Below are positions 17,703 through 25,350 of a stretch of 26,911 nt of DNA, piece after piece. Position 1 is the stretch's first letter. Each line of letters starts with the position of its first letter. Under the pieces are notes generated by a model that saw only the letters and a list, made by a program, of their open reading frames with translations, was not told the DNA's origin and did no database searches. A program made the position numbers and the translations under genes. This DNA comes from Paracoccaceae bacterium (GTDB lineage: Bacteria > Pseudomonadota > Alphaproteobacteria > Rhodobacterales > Rhodobacteraceae): assembly GCA_003565055.1 (NCBI GenBank), contig PXDM01000158.1, forward strand, positions 1-26,911. The letters run 5' to 3'.

Positions 17703-19820
17703 ATGCTCAATCACGCGCTGAAAGCTGCCATCCTGGTCCTCGGACTCTGTGCAACTCATGCAAGTGCGCAGGTGACAACCGTCCCTGTGCGCGCGGGCGA
17801 GCATGAAGATTTCACGCGAGTTGTATTTCAGATTCCGGAAGAAAACACGTGGATTCTGCGGAAGGACGGGACGTCGGCCGAGGTCATAATCGGCGGCCCC
17901 CCCCTTGTGTTTGATCTTTCGCAGACTTTTTCACGGATCCCAAGGACGAGATTGGCACGGGTCGTGGCGGAGGAGAGCCGACTCACGCTGGCACTCGCAT
18001 GCGACTGCGACATTCGTGCATCGAATGATCTCCCCGAGTTTCTGGTGATTGATATCTCGGGAGCGGCGTCTCGCGAAATTCCTGTGCAACAATCGACCCT
18101 GCGACCGCTTCAACGGCCGGCAAGACCTGAGATTGGGGGCGCAAAACCTAGTGACGCCGCTCGACGCGCAGGAAGCTTGCTTGCACGATCAATGACTGAG
18201 CAAGGCGGGTCTTCGGAGCTACGCGATCTGCTCACTCTGGACAGGTCATTCACCAATGCCTTGCCTCAAGAAGTCGAAAGAGCCGATGAGCGACCTGCGG
18301 TGGCAGATTCATCCTTCGCCAGCGATTTGGCGCAAATTCTTGCGCGGTCAGTCAGCGGCGGCAAGCTGAACGCCTCAGTAGAAATGGAGCCACATGCCGA
18401 AGAAAAACCAGAAGAACCGCGCACTGCTATTCCATCGAATATTAGTTTGAATGAGCATTTCTCGTCCAGAGCGACCGGCTTTTCGAATGGTGAAATTTTT
18501 GACCAAGGGGTTGACGAGATTTGTTCATTCTTCGACTTGATCCGGGTTTCTGATCAGGACCTGGTTTCATCAAGCGCGGAGGTCAAGAACCTCATGGCAA
18601 GTATCTACGATGATCTGGACAGAGTACGCGAATCTGAAATCATGTCTGCCATCGTGGGATATTTTGCAATCGGACATGGAGCTGAAGCCCGGGCTCTCTT
18701 GAACCTTGTGGAGCTCCCTTCTGAATTGGTCGAGATTGTAATGTCTGTTAGTGCATTGATCGATTTGGATACCGAACGATCATCTTTCGATTTTTCAAAC
18801 TATTTGCATTGTGGTCCAGAGGTAAGTCTATGGCATGTTCTGTCTTCCGAAGCGCCTCATTTTGAAAGTCCGGACATTGCGAGGGAACTGGCTAGACTGT
18901 TTGAGTACCTCAACCCGACGCTGAGAGCACATTTGGGGCCAGAGGTCGTTCGGCGCCTCAGTGGTGATACAGGGCGGCGCTTTGCAGAAGTCATTCAGGC
19001 GAATATCGAAAGAGTTGCGTCGCCGGAAGAGCCGCGCATCGCCCTGTCACGAGCGAGCCTCGAACATGAAGATCGTGCCAATCTGAATGCGCGCAATACC
19101 GGAAACATGGTCTCGCCTGAAACGTCTGATGAGGCTCTACTATTTCTACTTCAGCGCGCTGACGCCGCCGACATTGTTCTGGATGACGATTTGATCAGTG
19201 TTGCAGAAAGCAGGTTGCTCCCGCTGAGGGGGCATATGCACGGAAAACAGCTAAAACTACTGTTGGCGAGGGCATATGCAAACCGAGGTAATTTTGACGA
19301 GGCATTCGAAATTGGCGGTAAAATGAAAGCGTCTCACTCTGCAGAGATATACTCGGATACAAAAGGGTATATCTTTCAGAAACTATCAGAGTTTGCGGAC
19401 GATATCGAGTTCATTCATCATCTGTTTGAGCAGAGACCTTGGATGGAAGAGTATTTCTCCTCAGACATTGCAAAAGCCTTAAGCGATCGACTTCTTGCGC
19501 TTGGTTTTTCGGAGCAGGCAGGTTTACTCGAGCGGTTTTGGAAAGTCGAAGAGAACTCAGGTTCTAATGACGGCCACACACCAGCTGTATCCGAAGCGGT
19601 GTCGGAATTTCTCGAGGAAGCTGAGCGCACTCGTGCAGGCAGAATTGAGGAGCACCAATCACCTCGAGAATCTGAGGCGGAAATGCCTTCCTTCGTATCA
19701 GAGCTGTTCACGGCACCATCTGCTGATGAAGGTCTGCTTGCCCAATCCCGAAGGCTAGTTGAAAGCAGTTCAGCTTTGAGAACGGGTGTTCAAGACTTGT
19801 TGCAACCAAGCTTGCCATAG
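17703..19820 (+). CDS. Exported protein of unknown function coupled to motA
   Basis: A 705-residue protein I do not recognise. It starts with a signal peptide (MLNHALKAAILVLGLCATHASA, cleavage after Ala22). Residues about 25-120 form a compact beta-rich domain (VRAGEHEDFTRVVFQIPEE..., FDLSQTF, RLTLALACDCDIRA, EFLVIDIS) that looks AMIN-like. A low-complexity linker (about 125-260) leads to a mainly helical region with TPR-like helix pairs (for example LKLLLARAYANRGNFDEAFEIGGKM) and an acidic, disordered C-terminus. There is no OmpA/peptidoglycan-binding domain and no membrane anchor after the signal, so it is not MotB. It begins three bases after the motA stop and lacks a proper ribosome-binding site, implying coupled translation. 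This suggests a periplasmic motility role analogous to rhizobial MotC, an inference from position. G+C is low: 47 of 120 bases at 18721-18840. Confidence 0.8.
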   Translation: MLNHALKAAILVLGLCATHASAQVTTVPVRAGEHEDFTRVVFQIPEENTWILRKDGTSAEVIIGGPPLVFDLSQTFSRIPRTRLARVVAEESRLTLALACDCDIRASNDLPEFLVIDISGAASREIPVQQSTLRPLQRPARPEIGGAKPSDAARRAGSLLARSMTEQGGSSELRDLLTLDRSFTNALPQEVERADERPAVADSSFASDLAQILARSVSGGKLNASVEMEPHAEEKPEEPRTAIPSNISLNEHFSSRATGFSNGEIFDQGVDEICSFFDLIRVSDQDLVSSSAEVKNLMASIYDDLDRVRESEIMSAIVGYFAIGHGAEARALLNLVELPSELVEIVMSVSALIDLDTERSSFDFSNYLHCGPEVSLWHVLSSEAPHFESPDIARELARLFEYLNPTLRAHLGPEVVRRLSGDTGRRFAEVIQANIERVASPEEPRIALSRASLEHEDRANLNARNTGNMVSPETSDEALLFLLQRADAADIVLDDDLISVAESRLLPLRGHMHGKQLKLLLARAYANRGNFDEAFEIGGKMKASHSAEIYSDTKGYIFQKLSEFADDIEFIHHLFEQRPWMEEYFSSDIAKALSDRLLALGFSEQAGLLERFWKVEENSGSNDGHTPAVSEAVSEFLEEAERTRAGRIEEHQSPRESEAEMPSFVSELFTAPSADEGLLAQSRRLVESSSALRTGVQDLLQPSLP

Positions 19821-19887
19821 GTATTGACCGCCCCCATCATGCAAAAGTGGCTTCACTAGGTCACCTCGTTCGCCATACAGGCTGCCG

Positions 19888-20817
19888 TCAGGGCAGGATT
19901 TGTAGCCAGACCCAGCCTGTCACGATCACGCCGGCGGTCCCGATCAGCACTGAAGACGCTGCGACCCGCTTCGCCCGCCCGTAGATATTGGCGAACACAT
20001 AGGCATTCACACCTGGCGCCATCGCCGCCGTCACCACTGCCGAGCGCATCGCCTCGGTGCTTAGCCCGAAGCCACGGGCCAGCCCATAGGTGATCAGCGG
20101 ATGCACCACGAGCGACAACGCAACGAGAAACCCGATGGTGCGCAGATCGCCCTCGGGCCGGTAGCGATAGAGCACCCCGCCCAGGCTGAACAGCGCCGCG
20201 GGCAGCGCCGCGCGCACCATCATGTCCAGCGCGTCATTCGCCACGCCCGGGATCGGCAGCCCGCTCAGATTGACGGCAAATCCAAGTGCAATCGCGATCA
20301 CCAGCGCATTGCGGAACATCGCCGAGAGCACCCGCGTCGCCGTCTCGCCCATCCCGCCGCCGCGATTGCGGATCACCTCCATCGTGGTGATGCCCACGGC
20401 GTAGCAAAAGGGTGAATGCACTGCGATAATGGCGAAATTTGCCCCCAGCGCATCCGCGCCATAAGCGCGTTCCGTGATCGGCAGGCCCAGCAGCAACGAG
20501 TTCGAGAACAGCGCCACAAACCCGATCACCACGCAATCTTCCCAATCGCGCTTGAAGAAAATCCGTGCGCCCGCAAAGCCGAGGATAAAGCCGCTCAGTG
20601 CGCCCGCGTAGAAGCTCAGGAGCAGTCGCCAGTCGAAATCCTGCCCCAGATCGAGCCGGGCGATGGCGACGAACAAAAGGCAGGGGATCGCGAAGCTCTG
20701 GGTGAACCAGACCACGCCATCGACCTGCGCATCCGAGATCAGCTTGCGCCAGCGCGCGACATAGCCAAAGCCGATGACCAGAAAGACCGGCAGGATAACA
20801 TCTGCGAGCGCCTGCAT
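19888..20817 (-). CDS. AEC (auxin efflux carrier) family transporter
   Basis: An inner-membrane permease of 309 residues with about ten hydrophobic segments, the normal size and topology for bacterial AEC proteins. Family features include the start MQALADVILPVFLVIGFGY, a central ALFSNSLLLGLPI, ALPAALFSLGGVLYR, and the terminal APGVNAYVFANIYGRAKRVAASSVLIGTAGVI. Bacterial members export organic acids such as malate or malonate; the substrate here is unknown. Start choice: ATG at 20817 lies four bases after the MBL gene stop and gives the standard N-terminus; upstream in-frame residues to 20910 overlap that gene and are not family-like. It is the last gene of the seven-gene operon and converges on the motA-linked gene across 67 bases, where only a weak AGTG/CACT stem is visible. 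Confidence 0.9.
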   Translation of the reverse strand: MQALADVILPVFLVIGFGYVARWRKLISDAQVDGVVWFTQSFAIPCLLFVAIARLDLGQDFDWRLLLSFYAGALSGFILGFAGARIFFKRDWEDCVVIGFVALFSNSLLLGLPITERAYGADALGANFAIIAVHSPFCYAVGITTMEVIRNRGGGMGETATRVLSAMFRNALVIAIALGFAVNLSGLPIPGVANDALDMMVRAALPAALFSLGGVLYRYRPEGDLRTIGFLVALSLVVHPLITYGLARGFGLSTEAMRSAVVTAAMAPGVNAYVFANIYGRAKRVAASSVLIGTAGVIVTGWVWLQILP

Positions 20818-20821
20818 CCCC

Positions 20822-21619
20822 TCAGACCTGCAGCCGCAGCACCATCCCGTCATGGGCTGGTGTGACATGCTCTGGGGTCTCGCGCAGCACCGTCGCATAG
20901 TCGAGATCAATATGCATATTCGTCAGCACCGCGCGCTTGGGCTGCATCTTCGCGATCCACTCAAGGGTCATCTCCAGATGCGCATGGGTCGGGTGCGGCT
21001 TGCGGCGCAGCGCGTCGATGATCCAGATCTCCAGCCCCTCGAACATCGGCCAGCTTTCGGGGTAAATCCCCACCACATCAGGCGCATAAGCCAGCCCCCC
21101 GCAGCGAAAGCCCAACGCATCGACCGTGCCGTGGTTCAGCCGGATCGGGTGCAGGGTGATCGGCCCGCCCGCGCCCTCGATCTGCACTGCCCCGTCAATC
21201 GTGTGCATCTCAAGGATCGGCGGATAGGGCGAGCCCTTGGGCTGGATGAAGGCATAGCCGAAGCGTGCAAACAGCGCATCCTGCGTTGCACCATCGGCCC
21301 AGACGGGGAGCCGGGTGCCCGTGTTGAACACCAATTGCCGCAGATCGTCGATCCCGTGGACATGATCAGCATGCGAATGGGTGAAGACTACGGCATCGAG
21401 CCTGCCGACCCCCGCATCCAGGAGCTGCGCGCGCATATCGGGCGAAGTGTCGATCAATACCTGCGTGCGGCCGTCCTCGGTAATGCGTTCCAGCAGAAGC
21501 GAGCAGCGGCGGCGGATGTTGCGCGGCTCATCGGGGTCGCACTCGCCCCAATGCCCGCCCAGACGCGGCACGCCGCCCGACGAGCCGCAACCGAGGATCG
21601 TGGCGCGCAATTCCGCCAT
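20822..21619 (-). CDS. MBL-fold metallo-hydrolase, PhnP-like
   Basis: A 265-residue metallo-beta-lactamase-fold hydrolase with HSHADH (His81, His83, Asp85, His86), His163, a probable bridging Asp181 in AYAPD, and C-terminal His236 in NMHID, together a dinuclear metal site. The N-terminal ILGCGSSGGVPRLGGHWGECDPDEPRNIRRRCS is characteristic of the PhnP/cyclic phosphodiesterase-like group. PhnP opens phosphoribosyl cyclic phosphate in phosphonate breakdown, but there are no phn genes here, so the substrate is unknown. The start is probably ATG 21619, overlapping the tatD stop as TGATG; a GTG three bases earlier is possible. This gene beside tatD is a common alphaproteobacterial arrangement. Confidence 0.9.
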   Translation of the reverse strand: MAELRATILGCGSSGGVPRLGGHWGECDPDEPRNIRRRCSLLLERITEDGRTQVLIDTSPDMRAQLLDAGVGRLDAVVFTHSHADHVHGIDDLRQLVFNTGTRLPVWADGATQDALFARFGYAFIQPKGSPYPPILEMHTIDGAVQIEGAGGPITLHPIRLNHGTVDALGFRCGGLAYAPDVVGIYPESWPMFEGLEIWIIDALRRKPHPTHAHLEMTLEWIAKMQPKRAVLTNMHIDLDYATVLRETPEHVTPAHDGMVLRLQV

Positions 21620-22404
21620 CACGCGGCCTTCCGGAACAGACGCGCGAAATTCGCATTTGTGGCGCTGGCGAAGTCTGCTAGGCTGATCCCGAACAGCTCC
21701 GCGCCCACTTCGGCGGTGTGAACCGTATAGGCCGGTTCATTGCGCCGCCCGCGATAGGGGGGCGGGGCGAGATATGGGGCGTCGGTCTCGACAAGGATAC
21801 GCTCCAGCGGCGCTGCACGGAAGATCGCGCGCAGAGCGTCGCTGCGCGGGAAGGCCGCGATGCCCGACATCGACAGGTAAAACCCCAGACCCAGCGCGGC
21901 CTCGGCCAGCGCTTGCGAGGAGGAAAAGCAATGCATCACGCAAGTGAACGCCCCCGCGCGGTGTTCCTCGGTCAGGATGCGCGCCATATCGTCATCAGCA
22001 TCGCGCGCATGGATGATCAGCGGCAGGCCCGTCTGGCGCGCGGCCTTGATATGGATGCGCAGGCTCTCTTGCTGCACCTCGCGGCTCTCGGCGGTGTAAT
22101 GGTAATCCAGCCCCGTCTCACCAATGCCGACCATCTTGGGATGCGCGGCCAGCGCCACCAGCTCCGCCACGCTGACCATCGGCTCTTCCGCGACGCTCAT
22201 CGGATGGGTGCCAGCGGCGAAGAAAATGCCCTCATGCGCCTCGGCAATCGCCTGCACGGGCGCAAGATTGCGCAGTTTCGTGCAGATCGTGACCATGCGG
22301 GTGACGCCAGCGGCACGGGCGCGGGCGATCACGGCGTCCAGATCCTCGGCCAGTTGCGGGAAATCCAGATGGCAATGGCTGTCAGTGATCTGGGGCAGCG
22401 ACAT
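21619..22404 (-). CDS. TatD-family metal-dependent DNase
   Basis: A 261-residue TIM-barrel hydrolase of the TatD/YcfH family. Metal-binding residues are all visible: DSHCHLDF (His10, His12), GETGLDYHY (Glu96), IHARD (His132), MHCFSS (His158) and ETDAPYLAPPP (Asp208). Known relatives are Mg2+-dependent 3'-5' DNases linked to DNA repair and quality control; YcfH is the closer type given its place after holB, as in many bacteria. The ribosome-binding site GGGAG lies seven bases upstream of 22404. It is separated from holB by 21 bases and overlaps the next gene by one base. Confidence 0.94.
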   Translation of the reverse strand: MSLPQITDSHCHLDFPQLAEDLDAVIARARAAGVTRMVTICTKLRNLAPVQAIAEAHEGIFFAAGTHPMSVAEEPMVSVAELVALAAHPKMVGIGETGLDYHYTAESREVQQESLRIHIKAARQTGLPLIIHARDADDDMARILTEEHRAGAFTCVMHCFSSSQALAEAALGLGFYLSMSGIAAFPRSDALRAIFRAAPLERILVETDAPYLAPPPYRGRRNEPAYTVHTAEVGAELFGISLADFASATNANFARLFRKAA

Positions 22405-22425
22405 TCGGGTCTCCCGGCGCGGGGG

Positions 22426-23532
22426 TCACAGGAATTTCCGCGCTTCTGCTTCGGTTTGCAGCATCATATCAAGCACCAAGGCGGCAGGGTCAAGGTTGAC
22501 TGCACGCCCATGCCGCGCCCGCGCCGCGAGGCTTTGCGCCAGCGCCGCATAGCTGCGCGCCGCGCCCGCATGCGGGGCGAGACGCGCGAAAAGCGCGGCC
22601 TCGCCGGGCACAGCTTCGGGGCCGGGTCCGCAAATGCCTGCGCGCGCGAGCCGGGTCATGAAGAGATCATAGAGCGACAGAATCATCGCGAAACGTGCGT
22701 CATTAGCCTTGCCCGCCGCCGATTCGGCGAGCTTGAGCGCGCGCGCCCGGTCGATGCGCGGGGCGTCTTGAAAGAGTGCGATGAGGGTGGCATATATCTC
22801 CGCCCCGCCGCTTTGCGCCAGCGTCACCGCCGCGCCGACCGAGCCGCCCGAGAGCTGCGCGAGTGCGGCGCTGTTCTCGGTGATTCCGACTTGTGCCAGC
22901 GCGGCCTCGAAATCCGCGCCACCAAGCGGCCCGAGGCGCAAATCACGGCAGCGCGAGCGGATCGTGGGCAACAGCCGCGAGGGCTGATGCGCGACCAGCA
23001 GGAGCATCGCGCGCGCGGGCGGTTCTTCGAGCGCCTTCAGCAGCGCATTGGCGGCGTTGGCGTTCATCTCATCCGCCGCGTCGATGATCACCACGCGCCG
23101 CCCGCCATCGGGGGCCGAAAGCCCGAAAAACCCGTGCAGCTTGCGCATCACATCGACGGTGATGTCGCGCCGCAGATTGCCCTTGTCATCCAGCCCGCGC
23201 CGGATCACCAGAAGCCCGCCATCCGCGCCCGCGCGCAGCCGGCGCGCGACCGGGTGCTCTTCGGGGATGTCGAGGCTCTCGGGCGGGGGCGGCGCGAACA
23301 TGCCCCCGTCATCGGGCGGGGTGGCGAGCAGGAAGCGCGCGAGTTTCCACGCGAGCGTCGCCTTGCCCACCCCGCGCGGGCCCGAAATCAGCCAGCCATG
23401 ATGCAGCCGGCCCCTGGCATGGGCTTGCAAAAAGGCCGCTTCCGCTGCGCCATGACCATAGAGTTGCAGCGTCTCGCGCGGGTGGGGCGCGCCATCAAGC
23501 TGGTCGGGAACAGGGGCCTCGCTCTCAGCCAT
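22426..23532 (-). CDS. holB: DNA polymerase III subunit delta'
   Basis: Clamp-loader subunit of 368 residues. It has an AAA+ fold with P-loop GPRGVGKATLAWKLA (51-65), the VVIIDAADEMNANAANALLKALEEPP Walker-B/partner block, and the SRC motif (TIRSRCRDLRL). The four-cysteine zinc module of E. coli delta' between the P-loop and Walker B is missing, replaced by a Pro/Asp-rich insert (about 68-95); this seems common in alphaproteobacteria. It works with the other clamp-loader subunits to load the beta clamp. Start choice: ATG 23532 overlaps the tmk stop by eight bases and has GAGG nine bases upstream; further in-frame upstream codons lie wholly inside tmk. Confidence 0.94.
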   Translation of the reverse strand: MAESEAPVPDQLDGAPHPRETLQLYGHGAAEAAFLQAHARGRLHHGWLISGPRGVGKATLAWKLARFLLATPPDDGGMFAPPPPESLDIPEEHPVARRLRAGADGGLLVIRRGLDDKGNLRRDITVDVMRKLHGFFGLSAPDGGRRVVIIDAADEMNANAANALLKALEEPPARAMLLLVAHQPSRLLPTIRSRCRDLRLGPLGGADFEAALAQVGITENSAALAQLSGGSVGAAVTLAQSGGAEIYATLIALFQDAPRIDRARALKLAESAAGKANDARFAMILSLYDLFMTRLARAGICGPGPEAVPGEAALFARLAPHAGAARSYAALAQSLAARARHGRAVNLDPAALVLDMMLQTEAEARKFL

Positions 23533-24151
23533 GAAGCCGTGCCTCGATCCGCGCTGCCACATCGCGCGCCACCACCTCCGACGCGCGTGCCCCGTCGATC
23601 ACGCAAAACCGTTCTGGCGCGGCGCGGGCGAGGTCAAGAAACCCCGCGCGCAGCGCCTGCTGAAAGCCGAGGCCCAGTTCCTCGAACCGGTCCTCGCCCG
23701 AGTCGCGTGCAAGGCCGCGCGCCAGTGCCACATCCGCCGCCATGTCGATCACGAAGCTCAGATCCGGCTCCAGCCCGATGACCAGATCATGCAGTTGATC
23801 GACCAGCGGGCGCAGGCTCGCGCGCGCGACGCCCTGATAGACGCGGGTGGAATCGGCGAAACGGTCGGTGATGACGATGGCGCCGCGCGCAAGCGCAGGC
23901 TGGATCGTCTTTTCGACATGATCGCGTCGCGCGGCGTTGAACAGAAGGATTTCGGTCTCGGGCGACCAGCGGTCAGGATCGCCCTCGACGAGCAGGCGGC
24001 GGATCGCTTCGGCCCCGTCCGAGCCACCGGGTTCGCGCGTCAGTACCACATCGTGGCCCCGCCCGCGTAGGTGATCGGCCAGCGCGCGGGCCTGCGTGGA
24101 CTTGCCCGAGCCGTCAATCCCCTCGAAGCTGACAAAGAGGCCCGGTTGCAT
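23525..24151 (-). CDS. tmk: Thymidylate kinase
   Basis: Phosphorylates dTMP to dTDP with ATP; 208 residues, normal length. P-loop FEGIDGSGKSTQ (9-20), LTREPGG (38-43), the DRF motif in ITDRFADSTRVYQG (Asp96-Arg97-Phe98), and a LID containing ARDSGEDRFE (149-156). LID basic residues and the P-loop without an extra arginine suggest the E. coli-like type. It starts four bases after the carboxypeptidase stop with only a weak Shine-Dalgarno, so it is probably translated by coupling, and it overlaps holB by eight bases. The tmk-holB-tatD order is widespread in bacteria. Confidence 0.96.
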   Translation of the reverse strand: MQPGLFVSFEGIDGSGKSTQARALADHLRGRGHDVVLTREPGGSDGAEAIRRLLVEGDPDRWSPETEILLFNAARRDHVEKTIQPALARGAIVITDRFADSTRVYQGVARASLRPLVDQLHDLVIGLEPDLSFVIDMAADVALARGLARDSGEDRFEELGLGFQQALRAGFLDLARAAPERFCVIDGARASEVVARDVAARIEARLHG

Positions 24152-24155
24152 CGGC

Positions 24156-25328
24156 TCAGTTCATCGCGTCGCGCGCGCGGCCCTGCACCATGCTCATCAG
24201 ACGCTGCGCCGATGCCATGGCGCGCACGCCAAAGCCGCCCTCGGCCACATCCGCGCCCGCGAGAAGCGGCACGCGGCGCTCGCCCATATCGGGCACATCG
24301 ACAACGACATAACCGACCTCATCGCCGCGCGAGATCGGCGCGGGCAGGGGGCTGTCATAGACCACGCGGGCGACCATCTGGCGCTGTGCCAGCGCCGGGA
24401 TCAGGATATCGGGTGCGTCGCCGAGTTCCAGCGGCACGGTCTCGGCCTCGCCCAGCCAGACTGGCGCTTCGCCCATCTGCTGGCCGGGTGTCCCGAGCGA
24501 GACCTTGGCGAATTGCCGGAACGCCCAGTTGATGATCGCCTCGGCCTCCTGAACGCGGGCGCGTTCGCTGTCGAGCCCGCCAAAGGCGAAGACGATGCGC
24601 CGCTCGCCCTGCCGCGCCGAGCCGGTCATGGAATAGCCCGCCGCCGAGGTGAAGCCGGTCTTGAGCCCGTCCATGCCCACGCCGGAGCCCAGAAGCGGCA
24701 GCCGGTTGGGCTGGGTGATGCCGTTCCAGGTGAATTCCCGCTCCGACAGATAGGGGTAATATTGCGGATAATTGGTCAGGATATGTTCCGCCAGAATCCC
24801 CAGATCGCGCTTCGACATCAGGTGATCGGGATGCGGCCAGCCCGAGGAATTGGCGATGGTCGTATGGCGCATGCCGAGATCGCGCGCGCGGCGCGTGGCC
24901 ATGGTGGCAAAGGCATCTTCGGTCCCCGCCAGCCCTTCGGCCACGACAACGGTGGCATCATTGCCCGACAGCACGGCGATGCCCCGGATCAGGTCTTCAG
25001 CCGTGGGCCGGTCGCGGGTTTCCAGAAACATCCGCGAGCCACCCATCGCATGCGCGCGCTCTGACACCGTGAAGGTCGTCTCCAGCGTCATGCGTCCGTC
25101 TTCCAGCGCTTCGAAGAGCATCAGAAGCGTCATCAGCTTGGACATGGAGGCCGGGGGTAGTGGCACATCCGCGCCTTTGTCGAGGATCACTGTCCCGGTC
25201 GAAAGGTCACGCACATAGGCCGAGGTCGCGCGGGTTTCAAACCCGGCGACCGCCTGCGCGCTGGCCGTGGTCGCAACGCTCAGCGCGAGCAGGGCGGCAG
25301 TGGTGAGAGACGGGATCGCTGTGATCAT
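24156..25328 (-). CDS. dacC: D-alanyl-D-alanine carboxypeptidase (penicillin-binding protein, S11)
   Basis: A 390-residue PBP5/6-type carboxypeptidase that trims the terminal D-Ala from peptidoglycan stem peptides in the periplasm. A signal peptide is visible (MITAIPSLTTAALLALSVATTASAQA). Active-site motifs are SxxK at Ser61-Lys64 (PPASMSKLM), SGN at 121-123, and KTG at 223-225. A C-terminal beta domain (about 275-370) follows, with an amphipathic end (ASAQRLMSMVQGRARDAMN) that could attach to the membrane. Start ATG 25328 has AGGAGG six bases upstream; longer in-frame starts lack a signal peptide. It sits 22 bases after the SPOR lipoprotein gene, both acting on the cell wall. The symbol dacC is by family; dacA or dacD would be equally defensible. 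Confidence 0.93.
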   Translation of the reverse strand: MITAIPSLTTAALLALSVATTASAQAVAGFETRATSAYVRDLSTGTVILDKGADVPLPPASMSKLMTLLMLFEALEDGRMTLETTFTVSERAHAMGGSRMFLETRDRPTAEDLIRGIAVLSGNDATVVVAEGLAGTEDAFATMATRRARDLGMRHTTIANSSGWPHPDHLMSKRDLGILAEHILTNYPQYYPYLSEREFTWNGITQPNRLPLLGSGVGMDGLKTGFTSAAGYSMTGSARQGERRIVFAFGGLDSERARVQEAEAIINWAFRQFAKVSLGTPGQQMGEAPVWLGEAETVPLELGDAPDILIPALAQRQMVARVVYDSPLPAPISRGDEVGYVVVDVPDMGERRVPLLAGADVAEGGFGVRAMASAQRLMSMVQGRARDAMN

Positions 25329-25350
25329 GGCGGGCCTCCTGCGAATGGGC

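Noticed and set aside
17703..19820. MotB, or a direct MotC orthologue, for the gene after motA
   Set aside because: No transmembrane-Asp channel helix and no OmpA domain, so not MotB; resemblance to MotC is positional only.
21718..23781. 687-codon plus-strand frame across tatD, holB and tmk
   Set aside because: Spans three well-supported minus-strand genes and their junctions; Arg-rich with no family resemblance.
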